Of a stretch of 34,873 bases of DNA, positions 16,420 to 25,390 are shown one piece after another. The notes beneath the pieces are model-generated. The model ran no database searches. It had not been told where the DNA came from and saw only the letters and a program-made list of their open reading frames with translations. The stretch lies in the NCBI RefSeq assembly GCF_001906585.1, contig NZ_JUJA01000156.1, positions 21,980-56,852 on the forward strand. The letters are read 5' to 3'. The stretch's first letter is position 1. Each line of letters starts with the position of its first letter. The translations under genes were made by a program, and so were the position numbers. The DNA comes from Streptomyces kebangsaanensis. GTDB taxonomy: Bacteria; Actinomycetota; Actinomycetes; Streptomycetales; Streptomycetaceae.

Positions 16420-17529
16420 TCAGGCGTCCGACTCCGTTTCCTCTGCCCCGCCGTCCAGAAGGCTCTTCTGCAGGACCGGGCCCTCACCCGGAGCCAGCGT
16501 GCCGAGAATGCGCTCCAGGTCCTCCATGGAGGCGAACTCGACGGTGATCTTGCCCTTCTTCTGCCCCAGGTCGACCTTTACCCGGGTCTCGAAACGGTCG
16601 GACAGACGAGTGGCCAGATCCGACAGGGCCGGAGAGACCCGGGTCCCGGCACGGGGGCCCTTGGAGCGCGGTGCCGTCGTCGGCCGCGATCCCATCAGGG
16701 TGACGATCTCCTCGACCGCCCGTACCGACAGTCCCTCGGCGACGATCCGGTGGGCCAGCCGGTCCTGCTCCTCGGAGTCCTCCACCGAGAGCAGCGCCCG
16801 CGCATGCCCTGCGGAGAGGACTCCGGCAGCAACTCGGCGCTGCACCGCCGGCGAGAGCTTCAGCAGCCGCAAGGTGTTGGAGACCTGCGGGCGGGAGCGG
16901 CCGATGCGGTCCGCCAGCTGATCGTGCGTGCAGTTGAAGTCCTTCAGCAGCTGGTCGTAGGCGGCCGCCTCCTCCAGCGGGTTCAGCTGGGCCCGGTGCA
17001 GGTTCTCCAGCAGGGCGTCCAGAAGAAGCTTCTCGTCGTCCGTCGCCCGCACGATCGCCGGGATCGCCTCGAGCCCCGCCTCACGGCAGGCCCGCCAGCG
17101 CCGTTCGCCCATGATGAGCTCGTAGCGCGCGGGGCCGAGCTGCCGTACGACGACGGGCTGGAGGAGCCCGACCTCCTTGATGGAGGTGACGAGCTCGGCC
17201 AGCGCGTCCTCGTCGAAGACCTCACGCGGCTGGCGAGGGTTCGGTGTGATGGAGTCGAGGGGGATCTCGGCGAAGTGGGCGCCCATCGGAACCGCAGGGG
17301 CCTCCGCCGTGCTGCTCGACGACGGCTCCTCTGTTTCACGTGAAACAGGCGGCAACATGGTCACCTTCGCCGCCGCCACCCCCCGGTCGCCGGTCAGCAC
17401 CGGGACGGCCGTGGGCGACGTGGGTGCAGTGCCTCCCGCGGTCGCCGGGGCCGACGGTTTCTCTGCGGCCGGGGCAGCGGGAATCAGTGCGCCGAGACCA
17501 CGACCCAGCCCCCTCCGTCGCTCGCTCAC
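16420..17529 (-). CDS. parB: Chromosome partitioning protein ParB
   Basis: A 369-residue CTP-dependent DNA clamp that loads at parS, spreads, and organises the origin for segregation. The N-terminus ([11 protein letters not shown]) is the usual ParA-interaction region. The ParB/Srx CTPase domain is at about 90-180 ([61 protein letters not shown]). The helix-turn-helix for parS is at about 200-230 ([23 protein letters not shown]). The C-terminal dimer domain ends the protein. The GTG start overlaps the parA stop (GTGA), so the two are translationally coupled. The gene carries its own parS site, read as V62-S-R-E-T66 in the disordered N-terminal linker. Confidence 0.97.
   Translation of the reverse strand: MSERRRGLGRGLGALIPAAPAAEKPSAPATAGGTAPTSPTAVPVLTGDRGVAAAKVTMLPPVSRETEEPSSSSTAEAPAVPMGAHFAEIPLDSITPNPRQPREVFDEDALAELVTSIKEVGLLQPVVVRQLGPARYELIMGERRWRACREAGLEAIPAIVRATDDEKLLLDALLENLHRAQLNPLEEAAAYDQLLKDFNCTHDQLADRIGRSRPQVSNTLRLLKLSPAVQRRVAAGVLSAGHARALLSVEDSEEQDRLAHRIVAEGLSVRAVEEIVTLMGSRPTTAPRSKGPRAGTRVSPALSDLATRLSDRFETRVKVDLGQKKGKITVEFASMEDLERILGTLAPGEGPVLQKSLLDGGAEETESDA
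17333..17346. other. parS site 5, inside parB
   Basis: A perfect GTTTCACGTGAAAC with flanks CT/AG that extend the palindrome by two bases per side. It is read as VSRET in the linker between the N-terminal tail and the CTPase domain of ParB, so ParB binds within its own gene. Confidence 0.95.
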
Positions 17530-18599
17530 TGAATCCCCTCCACCATGTTTGGATCACTCTGTGCGCCGATGTGGGCGTGCGTGGCGTCATAGCTGACACC
17601 GACACCCCTCAACGCGATTTCTCGTGCCGCCTCAAGATAGGAGAGGGCACCGCTCGATCCTGGATCGTAAGTCAGCACCGTCTGCCCATAGCTCGGCGCC
17701 TCGGAGATACGGACGGAGCGGGGGATGCTCGTCCGCAACACCTCCTCGCCGAAGTGGCTGCGCACCTCTTCCGCGACCTGGGACGCAAGACGCGTCCGGC
17801 CGTCGTACATGGTGAGCAGGATGGTCGACACGTGCAGGGCGGGGTTGAGGTGCCCCCGCACCAGGTCGACATTGCGCAGCAGCTGCCCCAGACCCTCCAG
17901 TGCGTAGTACTCGCACTGGATCGGGATGAGGACCTCCTGACCGGCGACCATGGCGTTGACCGTCAGCAGACCGAGGGAGGGCGGGCAGTCGATGAGGATG
18001 TAGTCCAGTGGCTGCTCGTAGGCCTGGATCGCCCGCTGCAGCCGGCTCTCTCGCGCCACCAGGGACACCAGCTCGATCTCCGCGCCGGCGAGATCGATCG
18101 TGGCAGGGGCACAGAAGAGACCCTCGACATCGGGGACGGGCTGGACGACCTCGGCCAGCGGCCTGCTCTCCACCAGCACGTCGTAGACGGAAGGCACCTC
18201 CGCGTGGTGGTCGATGCCCAGCGCGGTGGAGGCATTGCCCTGCGGGTCGAGGTCGATCACCAGGACACGACCGCCGTGCAGAGCCAGCGAAGCGGCAAGG
18301 TTGACGGTCGTCGTCGTCTTGCCCACGCCGCCCTTCTGGTTGGCGACCACAATGACGCGGGTCTGTTCGGGCCGGGGCAGACCCGCGCCGGCGCGGCCCA
18401 GAGCCTCGACCGCCAGTTGGGCAGCACGACCGATGGGAGTGTCGTCCATCGGGGGCGGTGTTTCACGTGAAACATCCTCCCCCGTCGACTCGGTACGGGG
18501 ACCGGGGACCGGATCGGTCATCGGTCCCGCGATGTTGGCGTCGGACCGCAAGGATTCACTCTCCTCGACTTCAGGCTCGCAATGAACAGAGCCTCCCAT
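17526..18599 (-). CDS. parA: Chromosome partitioning ATPase ParA
   Basis: A 357-residue Walker-type ATPase that positions ParB-origin complexes; in Streptomyces it works in sporulating aerial hyphae. The first 75 residues are a disordered extension. The core begins [22 protein letters not shown], with the deviant Walker A lysine (KGGVGKTT), Walker A' [13 protein letters not shown] and Walker [16 protein letters not shown] 18599 is chosen because it gives the 357 residues I recall for S. coelicolor ParA; an in-frame GTG at 18773 would start within a parS site and add 58 residues. A parS site is encoded as V43-S-R-E-T47. The stop overlaps the parB start. Two DnaA boxes sit 37-63 nt upstream of the start. 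Confidence 0.95.
   Translation of the reverse strand: MGGSVHCEPEVEESESLRSDANIAGPMTDPVPGPRTESTGEDVSRETPPPMDDTPIGRAAQLAVEALGRAGAGLPRPEQTRVIVVANQKGGVGKTTTTVNLAASLALHGGRVLVIDLDPQGNASTALGIDHHAEVPSVYDVLVESRPLAEVVQPVPDVEGLFCAPATIDLAGAEIELVSLVARESRLQRAIQAYEQPLDYILIDCPPSLGLLTVNAMVAGQEVLIPIQCEYYALEGLGQLLRNVDLVRGHLNPALHVSTILLTMYDGRTRLASQVAEEVRSHFGEEVLRTSIPRSVRISEAPSYGQTVLTYDPGSSGALSYLEAAREIALRGVGVSYDATHAHIGAQSDPNMVEGIQ
18460..18473. other. parS site 6, inside parA
   Basis: A perfect GTTTCACGTGAAAC, read as VSRET in the disordered N-terminal extension of ParA. Confidence 0.95.
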
Positions 18600-18635
18600 G
18601 CCCTCGGGGTCGTGAACCAGTGAGGTCTGCCGTTC

Positions 18636-18662
18636 TGTGGAGAAATCCACCTCTGTGGACAA
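18636..18662 (-). promoter_or_regulatory. Tandem DnaA boxes upstream of parA
   Basis: On the minus strand TTGTCCACA (18654-18662, perfect streptomycete consensus) and TTCTCCACA (18636-18644, one mismatch) stand in the same direction, 18 bp apart start to start. They lie 37-63 nt upstream of the ParA start codon. Confidence 0.75.
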
Positions 18663-18757
18663 CTCCGTTCCCTGTCCGAGTGAACCGAGCGACTTGCGGT
18701 CGCGAGGGTGGGCCGCAGCGCGGCCACGGTTGATGATGCCGTGCAACAGTGAGCGAC

Positions 18758-18771
18758 GTTTCACGTGAAAC
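18758..18771. other. parS site 7, in the parA upstream region
   Basis: A perfect GTTTCACGTGAAAC, 159 bp upstream of the parA start. It is the only one of the seven that lacks the flanking T on the left side (it reads CGTTTC). ParB bound here could feed back on parAB transcription. Confidence 0.95.
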
Positions 18772-18851
18772 ACGATGCACAGCGACCGCGGCCGAACTGT
18801 CGCGACACTCCGGCATGTACAGGTTTGACGCCTTACGTGGAATATGTCCGA

Positions 18852-19568
18852 CTACCGGCGCCGTCGCACCCGTCCCGCCCGAGCCGCCTTCGCGCGCTTG
18901 GCCGCGAAGCGCACACCGCCCGGGCTCTCCCCGACCTCGACCCGCACGACGGTGGACTGGGGATCCACGATCCCCTCACCCACATGCAGGATGGATGTCT
19001 CCACCGCGCCGAGCTTGGTCAGTGCGGCAGCCGCGCTCTTCAGCTCCTCCTCGGCCGCGTCCCCCTTGAGGGCGAGCATCTCGCCGTAAGGGCGCAGCAG
19101 CGGAATGCCCCAGGTGGCCAGGCGGTCCAGCGGGGCGACCGCCCGGGCGGTCACCACATGCACCGGCGGGATCTTGCCCATCACTTCCTCGGCCCGTCCA
19201 CGGACGACCGTGACGTGATCGAGCCCCAGCAGCTCGACGACCTCGGTGAGGAAATTGGTCCGCCGCAGCAGCGGCTCCAGCAACGTGATCTTCAGGTCCT
19301 CCCGGACCAGCGCCAGCGGAATGCCCGGCAGGCCGGCGCCCGATCCGACATCGCACACCGTCACCCCCTCGGGCACGACCTCGGAGAGCACCGCACAGTT
19401 CAGCAGGTGCCGCTCCCACAGACGGGGTACCTCACGCGGGCCGATGAGCCCTCGCTGCACCCCTGTCTCGGCCAGCAGCTCGGCGTACCGGACCGCGTCT
19501 GCGAAGCGATCACCGAATACGTCACGTGCCTGCTCGGGCGCAGGGGGGAGCTCCGCTGCCTCCGTCAC
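18852..19568 (-). CDS. rsmG: 16S rRNA (guanine-N7) methyltransferase RsmG
   Basis: A 238-residue cytoplasmic SAM-dependent methyltransferase that modifies a guanine in the 530 loop of 16S rRNA; loss in Streptomyces gives low-level streptomycin resistance. Motif I is VCDVGSGAGLPGIPLALVRE at about residues 70-89, followed by LEPLLRRTNFLTEVVELL, VVRGRAEEV and VVTARAVAPLDRL. GTG 19568 (VTEAAELPPAPEQ) is preferred over GTG 19592 because GGAAGGAC lies about 10 nt upstream. The last 20 residues are very basic (AAKRAKAARAGRVRRRR), fitting rRNA binding. It is separated from jag by a terminator with a U-rich tail. Confidence 0.95.
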   Translation of the reverse strand: MTEAAELPPAPEQARDVFGDRFADAVRYAELLAETGVQRGLIGPREVPRLWERHLLNCAVLSEVVPEGVTVCDVGSGAGLPGIPLALVREDLKITLLEPLLRRTNFLTEVVELLGLDHVTVVRGRAEEVMGKIPPVHVVTARAVAPLDRLATWGIPLLRPYGEMLALKGDAAEEELKSAAAALTKLGAVETSILHVGEGIVDPQSTVVRVEVGESPGGVRFAAKRAKAARAGRVRRRR

Positions 19569-19639
19569 GGGGACCGTCCTTCCGTACCACATCAGCGCGA
19601 CCAGCGCCGACCACCAGAACTACCAGGCTGACAAAATAA

Positions 19640-19665
19640 GGCCCCGCCTGCAGGCAGACGGGGCC
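19640..19665 (-). terminator. Intrinsic terminator of the rpmH-jag operon
   Basis: GGCCCCG (19640-19646) pairs with CGGGGCC (19659-19665), with CTGC/GCAG able to extend the stem. On the minus strand the hairpin is followed by TTATTTTGT, a real U-tract, which is uncommon in this genome. Confidence 0.9.
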
Positions 19666-19683
19666 GGTGGAACGTGGGACCGC

Positions 19684-20196
19684 TCAGGCGGGAAGCACGA
19701 CGACGAAGCGCTGCGGCTCCTCGCCCTCGGACTCGCTGCGCAGACCCGCGGCCTTGACCGCGTCGTGCACGACCTTGCGCTCGAACGGAGTCATCGGCTT
19801 CAGCTTCACGGGCTCACCGCTGCTCTTGGCCTCGGCCGCGGCCTTGGCGCCCAGCTCGGACAGCTCGGCACGCTTCCTGGCGCGGTAGCCGGCGATGTCC
19901 AGCATCAGACGGCTGCGGTCACCGGTCTCCCGGTGCACGGCCAGCCGCGTGAGCTCCTGCAGCGCCTCCAGCACCTCGCCGTCATGGCCGACCAGCTTCT
20001 GCAGATCACGGCTGCCGGTGTCGCTGATGATCGAGACAGAGGCGCGGTCGGCCTCGACATCCATGTCGATGTCACCGTCGAGGTCGGCGATGTCCAGCAG
20101 ACCCTCGAGGTAGTCCGCCGCGATCTCGCCCTCCTGCTCCAGGCGGGTCAGGGCGTCTGCGCCCTCGGCAGCGGCGGAGGTGGTGCCTTCCGTCAC
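19684..20196 (-). CDS. jag: Jag/KhpB RNA-binding protein
   Basis: A 170-residue cytoplasmic RNA-binding protein. An acidic N-terminal region (LDIADLDGDIDMDVEADRA) leads into a KH domain at about 50-110 (LQKLVGHDGEVLEALQELTRLAV carries the GxxG-type loop as GHDG). A C-terminal R3H domain contains R-K-V-V-H in FERKVVHDAVK. Its partner in other bacteria is KhpA; the RNA targets here are unknown. The GTG start has AAGGAG upstream and lies 15 nt after the yidC stop, so it is the last gene of the rpmH-rnpA-yidD-yidC-jag operon, before the U-tailed terminator. Confidence 0.93.
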   Translation of the reverse strand: MTEGTTSAAAEGADALTRLEQEGEIAADYLEGLLDIADLDGDIDMDVEADRASVSIISDTGSRDLQKLVGHDGEVLEALQELTRLAVHRETGDRSRLMLDIAGYRARKRAELSELGAKAAAEAKSSGEPVKLKPMTPFERKVVHDAVKAAGLRSESEGEEPQRFVVVLPA

Positions 20197-20211
20197 GGGA
20201 TGGGCTCCTTC

Positions 20212-21486
20212 TTACTTCTTGGACGGGGACTTGGGCCGCTGCGGACCCTTGCGCTGGCCGGACTGGGCCCGGCTGCGGGTACCGTTGCCCGGCGCCGGGG
20301 CGGCCTCCTTGGCCGCTCCGGACGAGGCTCCCTGCGGCTGGTCGGACTTGCTCAACGACGGGGACGCCGTGGCCTCACCGGCCGTCTTGGCACCACCCGA
20401 CTGGCGCTGCGCCTTGCTCTGCCGCTTGGGCTGCTGACGACGCTGGGCGGTGACGGTGGTGGTCGTACCGTCCTCGGACTGCGCGACCGCGACGCTCTCG
20501 CTCTTCACCACGGCACCGTCGGCCTGAGCCGCCAGGCCCGCCTTGTTCAGACCGTTGATGAACTTGCGCTCGAACTCGTTGCGGTCACGGCCCTTGGCGA
20601 CGATCGCCTTGACGACGGCCTTCTCACTCCGGCTGCGGGTCTTGCCGTGGTGCGTGACGTGCTTGAAGAGGCGCTCGAGGTACGCGGCCTGGGCCTTGGA
20701 ACCCGGGGTCGGGTTGTTGTGGATGACGTACATCTGCTGGCCCATGGTCCACACGTTGGTGGTCAGCCAGTAGACGAGGACACCGACCGGGAAGTTGATG
20801 CCGAAGACGGCGAACATGACCGGGAAGACGTACATCAGCATCTTCTGCTGCTGCATGAACGGCGTCTTCACCGTCGTGTCGACGTTCTTCGTCATCAGCT
20901 GGCGCTGCGTGTAGAACTGCGACGCCGACATCAGAATGATCATGACCGCGGTGACGATCCGCACATCGGCCAACGAGGCGTTGAGCGCATCGACCTTGGA
21001 CGGGCTGTCCATGAACTTCGCGGCCAGCGGGGCGCCGAAGATGTGTGCCTTCTGCGCGCTGGCCAGCAGCTGGTCGTTGATGAAACCGATGGTCTTGCCC
21101 GAGGCGATGCCGTTGAGCACGTGGTACAGGGCGAAGAAGAACGGCGACTGCGCCAGGATGGGAAGGCACGAGGAGAGCGGGTTGGTACCCGACTCCTTGT
21201 ACAGCTTCATCATCTCTTCGGACTGACGCTGCTTGTCGTTCTTGTAACGCTCCTGGATCTTCTTCATCTCCGGCTGGAGCGTCTGCATCGCCCGCGTCGC
21301 CTTGATCTGCTTCACGAACAGCGGGATCAGGCAGATACGGATCAGAATCACCAGGGACACGATGGACAGGCCCCAGGCCCACCCGGTGTCAGGTCCGAAG
21401 AGCGCACCGTACACCGTGTGGAACTGGACGATGACCCAGGAAACGGGTGTTGTGATGAAGCTGAAGAGGCTGGCAATCGTGTCCAC
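20212..21486 (-). CDS. yidC: Membrane protein insertase YidC/Oxa1
   Basis: A 424-residue inner-membrane insertase working with or without SecYEG. The hydrophobic core starts at residue 15 and has the family pattern [24 protein letters not shown] (with the conserved groove arginine), then the charged cytoplasmic hairpin [27 protein letters not shown]. Further helices follow, including [17 protein letters not shown] and [29 protein letters not shown]. The C-terminal 140 residues are a long, charged, Lys/Gln/Ser-rich tail likely to bind ribosomes. There is no large periplasmic P1 domain, as normal for Gram-positives. GTG 21486 has AAGGAG about 9 nt upstream, and the gene begins 3 nt after the yidD stop. 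Confidence 0.96.
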   Translation of the reverse strand: MDTIASLFSFITTPVSWVIVQFHTVYGALFGPDTGWAWGLSIVSLVILIRICLIPLFVKQIKATRAMQTLQPEMKKIQERYKNDKQRQSEEMMKLYKESGTNPLSSCLPILAQSPFFFALYHVLNGIASGKTIGFINDQLLASAQKAHIFGAPLAAKFMDSPSKVDALNASLADVRIVTAVMIILMSASQFYTQRQLMTKNVDTTVKTPFMQQQKMLMYVFPVMFAVFGINFPVGVLVYWLTTNVWTMGQQMYVIHNNPTPGSKAQAAYLERLFKHVTHHGKTRSRSEKAVVKAIVAKGRDRNEFERKFINGLNKAGLAAQADGAVVKSESVAVAQSEDGTTTTVTAQRRQQPKRQSKAQRQSGGAKTAGEATASPSLSKSDQPQGASSGAAKEAAPAPGNGTRSRAQSGQRKGPQRPKSPSKK

Positions 21487-21489
21487 TAA

Positions 21490-21843
21490 TCATGCTCCTT
21501 GGGCATGGGACGAGGTCTCTGCGGCCGGGCTCGGCAGGATGTCCCTGTCGGTGGCCGTTTCGGCGGCGGAGGGCCCGCCCTTGCGTGCGCGCCAGGCGCT
21601 GCGCAGCATTTCGTGCCACCGCGGACGCTTGCGCGGCGGAACATGGTCCACACCGCCCAGCGACCACGGGTTGCACCGCAGGATCCGCCAGGCAGTCAGT
21701 GCCGTCCCCTTGATCGCACCGTGCCGGTCGATGGCCGTGTAGCCGTAGTGGGAACACGACGGGTAGTACTTGCACACCGGCCCGAGCAACGGGCTGATGG
21801 TCCACTGGTACAACTTGATCAGAACCAGCAGCGGGTACTTCAT
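21490..21843 (-). CDS. yidD: Membrane protein insertion efficiency factor YidD
   Basis: A 117-residue small protein helping YidC-dependent insertion. The family core fills residues 1-75: [20 protein letters not shown] (an amphipathic membrane-binding helix), [19 protein letters not shown] with conserved cysteines, then [24 protein letters not shown]. The last 40 residues are variable. The ATG overlaps the rnpA stop (ATGA), and the stop is 3 nt from the yidC start, so the genes are tightly coupled. Confidence 0.96.
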   Translation of the reverse strand: MKYPLLVLIKLYQWTISPLLGPVCKYYPSCSHYGYTAIDRHGAIKGTALTAWRILRCNPWSLGGVDHVPPRKRPRWHEMLRSAWRARKGGPSAAETATDRDILPSPAAETSSHAQGA

Positions 21844-22211
21844 CGCGCGCCCCCTCCCAGCAGTCGTCGAAGGGCGGCATCCAGGTCTTGGGCCAGCTGT
21901 GCGTGCTCGGCGTCGCCCGCACCGGGCAGCGCTCGTACGACTACCAGGCTACCGGGGGGCAACAGGGCGACCCTGTCACGCATCAGATGACGAAGTCTGC
22001 GCTTCACCGTGTTGCGCACGACCGCCCCACCCACGGCCTTGCTCACGACGAAACCCGCACGCGGCGGAGGAGCGCTCTCCCCAGGCGCGTGCGGGTCCGT
22101 GGCACCGCTACGTAGATGGACGACGAGAAGCGGGCGTCCGGCCCGGCGCCCTCGTCGTACCGCGGTCGCGAAGTCCTCGCGCCGCCTCAGCCGGTTCTCG
22201 GTGGGCAGCAC
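21840..22211 (-). CDS. rnpA: Ribonuclease P protein component
   Basis: A 123-residue basic protein, the partner of the catalytic RNase P RNA in 5' processing of tRNA precursors. Landmarks are the N-terminal [45 protein letters not shown] (the RNR-type motif, here RNTVKRRLR) and a C-terminal helix. The GTG start is 21 nt after the rpmH stop. It overlaps yidD by 4 nt. The RNA subunit gene is not in this window. Confidence 0.96.
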   Translation of the reverse strand: MLPTENRLRRREDFATAVRRGRRAGRPLLVVHLRSGATDPHAPGESAPPPRAGFVVSKAVGGAVVRNTVKRRLRHLMRDRVALLPPGSLVVVRALPGAGDAEHAQLAQDLDAALRRLLGGGAR

Positions 22212-22232
22212 GACGTCATGACCTGACCGGGA

Positions 22233-22370
22233 TCAGGCGGACAGACGGGCGCGACCCTTGCTGCGGCGGGACGCGAGAATCGCGCGGCCGGCACGGGTGC
22301 GCATACGCAGCCGGAAGCCGTGGGTCTTCGCGCGACGACGGTTGTTCGGCTGGAAGGTGCGCTTGCTCAC
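22233..22370 (-). CDS. rpmH: 50S ribosomal protein L34
   Basis: A very basic 45-residue protein of the large ribosomal subunit, reading [18 protein letters not shown] and then [21 protein letters not shown]. Length and sequence are typical. The start is GTG 22370 with GGAG upstream. It is the first gene of the rpmH-rnpA-yidD-yidC-jag operon and is transcribed divergently from dnaA. Confidence 0.98.
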   Translation of the reverse strand: MSKRTFQPNNRRRAKTHGFRLRMRTRAGRAILASRRSKGRARLSA

Positions 22371-22744
22371 TCGGGGGCTCCAGAAAGAATCAGTAGTGGC
22401 GGGGTGCCGTCCTGGCTGTCACCGTGCGCCCACGAGTAGCTCGCAGTTACGCCCGAGTGCACCGCTTACCGATCACCTTGACGCGATCTGTGCCCATCGG
22501 AGGCAGGCGGCAGCAGCCATCGACAACTCGACCTCGCTACGGTACGCGCGGCTGCGCCGTCCGGTCAAACCACGGGACACGGAGAGACACTGTCCACAGC
22601 CTGGGGACAACAACTTGAACCGTACCCGCCGCGCTGACTACCGTGGCTGAACTCCGATTCGTTCCCTTGTCCCCCGCCCCACCCGAATAGATACCGACCC
22701 GTCCCGAACCACACGTTCGTGGGACCCGTGAGAGAGCGTGCCCT
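22371..22744. other. Divergent intergenic region rpmH / dnaA
   Basis: 374 bp with no gene. It must contain the rpmH promoter (minus) and dnaA promoter (plus). Plus-strand candidates are weak: TTGACG at about 22478 without a clear -10, or TCGACA-N17-TACGCG at about 22520-22549. A pair of DnaA boxes at 22590-22610 is the clearest regulatory signal. Confidence 0.6.
22590..22610. promoter_or_regulatory. Inverted DnaA-box pair upstream of dnaA
   Basis: CTGTCCACA (22590-22598, forward) and TGGGGACAA (22602-22610, the reverse of TTGTCCCCA) face each other with a 3-bp spacer. Each has one mismatch to TTGTCCACA. They lie about 135 nt before the dnaA start and fit autoregulation of dnaA, which has been described for streptomycetes. 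Confidence 0.7.
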
Positions 22745-24670
22745 GTGGCTGACGTACCTGCCGATCTTGCCGCAGTGTGGCCACGAGTCCTGGAACAACT
22801 CCTCGGCGACGGCCGCGGACAGGGCGTCGAGGTCAAGGACGAACACTGGATCCGGCGCTGCCAGCCGCTCGCGCTGGTCGCCGACACCGCCCTGCTCGCC
22901 GTGCCGAACGAGTTCGCCAAGGGCGTCCTCGAGGGACGCCTCGCCCCGGTCGTCAGCGAGACGCTGAGCCGCGAATGCGGCCGCCCCATCCGCATCGCCA
23001 TCACCGTCGACAGCTCCGTCGGCGAGCACCAGCCCCCCGCACCGCCCGCACCGCGCTACGAGGAGCAGGAGCTGCCCACCGGCCAGGGCGGCTACGAGCC
23101 CTACGGCCGACGCCGGCCCGACAGCCACCGCCCCGGCCGCGCCGACCAGCTCCCGGGCGCCGGAGGCGACCCGCTGCCGCTCCCGCGCACCGGCCCCCAG
23201 CCGTCCGACGACTCCGACCCGCTGCCGACCGCCCGCCCCGCCTACCCCGCGGAGTACGCCGACTACCAGCGCCCCGAACCCGGCGCCTGGCCCCGCCGCA
23301 CCCACGACGACTACGGCTGGCAGCAGCAGCGGCTCGGCTTCCCCGAGCGGGACCCCTACGCCTCCCCCTCCGCGCAGGACCCCTACGGCCCGCAGGACTC
23401 CTACCCTCCGCAGGTACCGGTCCAGGACTACCGTCCGCAGCCGATGGACCGCCCGCCGTACGACCTGTCCCGCCCCGACTACGACCAGCGCGACTCCGGC
23501 CGCCGCGAACTGCCGGAACCGCCGTCCGGCTCCGGCCAGGCGCACCGCGGCGGCCCCATGGGCCCGAACCCTCCCACCACCGGCGCCCCCGGCCCCCTCG
23601 CCGCACAGCCCGCGCCCGCGCCCGGACCCGGCGAACCGACCGCCCGCCTGAACCCGAAGTACCTCTTCGACACGTTCGTCATCGGCGCCTCCAACCGCTT
23701 CGCACACGCCGCCGCGGTCGCCGTCGCCGAAGCGCCGGCCAAGGCCTACAACCCGCTGTTCATCTACGGGGAGTCCGGGCTCGGCAAGACGCACCTGCTG
23801 CACGCGATCGGGCACTACGCGCGCAGCCTGTACCCGGGTACACGCGTGCGGTACGTCAGCTCCGAGGAGTTCACCAACGAGTTCATCAACTCCATCCGCG
23901 ACGGCAAGGGCGACAGCTTCCGCAAGCGCTACCGCGAGATGGACATCCTGCTCGTCGACGACATCCAGTTCCTCGCGGACAAGGAGTCGACGCAGGAGGA
24001 GTTCTTCCACACCTTCAACACCCTGCACAACGCCAACAAGCAGATCGTGCTCTCCAGCGACCGGCCGCCCAAGCAGCTGGTGACCCTGGAGGACCGGCTG
24101 CGCAACCGGTTCGAGTGGGGACTGATCACCGACGTCCAGCCACCCGAGCTGGAGACGCGCATCGCCATCCTGCGCAAGAAGGCGGTACAGGAACAGCTGA
24201 ACGCTCCGCCGGAGGTGCTGGAGTTCATCGCCTCCCGGATCTCGCGCAACATCCGCGAGCTGGAGGGCGCGCTGATCCGGGTGACCGCGTTCGCCTCGCT
24301 CAACCGGCAGCCGGTGGACCTGGGCCTGACCGAGATCGTCCTCAAGGACCTCATCCCCGGCGGCGAGGACACCGCCCCGGAGATCACGGCGACGGCCATC
24401 ATGGCGGCCACGGCCGACTACTTCGGTCTCACGGTCGAGGACCTGTGCGGCACCTCCCGCGGCCGCGCCCTGGTGACCGCCCGGCAGATCGCCATGTACC
24501 TGTGCCGCGAGCTGACCGACCTGTCGCTGCCGAAGATCGGCGCGCAGTTCGGCGGCCGTGACCACACCACCGTCATGCACGCCGACCGCAAGATCCGCGC
24601 GCTGATGGCCGAGCGACGCTCCATTTACAACCAGGTCACGGAGCTGACCAACCGCATCAAGAACGGCTGA
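22745..24670 (+). CDS. dnaA: Chromosomal replication initiator DnaA
   Basis: A 641-residue AAA+ initiator. Domain I (residues 1 to about 95) includes [12 protein letters not shown] and [21 protein letters not shown]. Domain II (about 96-300) is very long and Pro/Tyr/Asp-rich, a streptomycete trait. Domain III starts near [24 protein letters not shown], with Walker A GESGLGKT at 342-349 and Walker [12 protein letters not shown]. Domain IV carries the DnaA-box-binding signature [12 protein letters not shown] from about 606. The GTG start is set by the family N-terminus [13 protein letters not shown] and GAGAGAG upstream. It binds the boxes in the following 0.94 kb and probably those before dnaA and parA. 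It ends at a strong hairpin. Confidence 0.98.
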   Translation: MADVPADLAAVWPRVLEQLLGDGRGQGVEVKDEHWIRRCQPLALVADTALLAVPNEFAKGVLEGRLAPVVSETLSRECGRPIRIAITVDSSVGEHQPPAPPAPRYEEQELPTGQGGYEPYGRRRPDSHRPGRADQLPGAGGDPLPLPRTGPQPSDDSDPLPTARPAYPAEYADYQRPEPGAWPRRTHDDYGWQQQRLGFPERDPYASPSAQDPYGPQDSYPPQVPVQDYRPQPMDRPPYDLSRPDYDQRDSGRRELPEPPSGSGQAHRGGPMGPNPPTTGAPGPLAAQPAPAPGPGEPTARLNPKYLFDTFVIGASNRFAHAAAVAVAEAPAKAYNPLFIYGESGLGKTHLLHAIGHYARSLYPGTRVRYVSSEEFTNEFINSIRDGKGDSFRKRYREMDILLVDDIQFLADKESTQEEFFHTFNTLHNANKQIVLSSDRPPKQLVTLEDRLRNRFEWGLITDVQPPELETRIAILRKKAVQEQLNAPPEVLEFIASRISRNIRELEGALIRVTAFASLNRQPVDLGLTEIVLKDLIPGGEDTAPEITATAIMAATADYFGLTVEDLCGTSRGRALVTARQIAMYLCRELTDLSLPKIGAQFGGRDHTTVMHADRKIRALMAERRSIYNQVTELTNRIKNG

Positions 24671-24680
24671 GAAGCGGCAG

Positions 24681-24728
24681 TACGGCGCGAGGGGCGCCCC
24701 GGCAGTCCCGGGGGCGCCCCTCGCCGTA
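24681..24728 (+). terminator. Terminator of dnaA
   Basis: GCGAGGGGCGCCCC (24687-24700) pairs over 14 bp with its complement at 24711-24724. The stem extends outward through TACG/CGTA with a 2-nt bulge. It lies just after the dnaA stop and shields the origin from read-through. Confidence 0.88.
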
Positions 24729-25356
24729 CCCGGGGCCTCCCGGAGCCCTCTCGCGCCGCCCGGCCCGCCCCGGCACCGGCGCCGGCCCGCTTCCCCCACG
24801 CCCGGCACCCGCCCCGGCACCTCCTGGGCCACCCCCACTGTTCGATTCCGCCCGGGGTTACGGCCCCCCTCCACAGATTCGGGAACTTTTTCCCGTCCAC
24901 ATCCTGGGGACCGCCAAGTTGTCCAGACGGCATCCACAGGCAGAGCTGTTGAGAGATCATCTGCCCAGCTCACCGGCCTGTGGATCCGTGGATGAGCGAT
25001 CTCCACAGGCTGTGGACAAAGCGGGGGTCCACAAGCCCCTCGCCGAGTTGTCCACCGGCAACCCACAGGTCAGGCCCTGTTGTCCCCAGCCATCGGCGGC
25101 TTCTCCACAGTCCTGTCCACTGTTCGGCAACCCGAGGCGGCCGCTCACCGCGTCGAGTGAAAGCTGTCACACCGAGGTGCCGGATTGGGGTGTGGGAAAC
25201 GTGGGTAAAACTGGGGACGCAGTTGGGGAGAACTGCCCTCGGCCTGTGGGCGGGGTGTGCAGAACTTCCCGTTCTCCACAGAGCCCCCGAGTTGTCCACC
25301 GGTGCCACCCACAGGGCCCGTGGACAAAATCTCCGCGCTGAGCTGGGCAAACGTGG

Positions 25357-25390
25357 TTATCCACGGTATCCACAGCCCCTACTACTACTC
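25357..25390 (+). other. Putative origin unwinding element: two DnaA boxes plus CTA repeats
   Basis: TTATCCACG (25357-25365) and GTATCCACA (25366-25374) are adjacent same-strand DnaA boxes of the TTATCCACA style. After a 4-nt spacer GCCC comes CTACTACTACTC (25379-25390). In B. subtilis the basal unwinding system is two DnaA boxes, a short GC-rich spacer and repeated DnaA-trios that read CTA on this strand; the order and spacing here match that plan. The following bases to about 25420 are AT-richer than the surroundings. Confidence 0.6.

Larger units (their letters stand above)
18600..18851 (-). promoter_or_regulatory. parAB upstream region
   Basis: The 252-bp gap between rsmG and parA should contain the parAB promoters (two are known in S. 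coelicolor, one developmental). Visible elements are two DnaA boxes at 18636-18662, a parS site at 18758-18771, and GACAC on the plus strand at 18804-18808, which fits the short WhiA recognition core. A weak minus-strand pair TTCCAC-N17-TACATG lies at about 18812-18840. I cannot fix the start points. Confidence 0.6.

Noticed and set aside
19246-21489. A 747-codon plus-strand frame opposite rsmG, jag and yidC
   Set aside because: It runs antisense to three conserved genes and across a terminator; repetitive Leu/Arg/Gly composition.
22565-25066. An 833-codon minus-strand frame opposite dnaA and part of oriC
   Set aside because: Antisense of dnaA, extending into DnaA boxes; no start signal or family.
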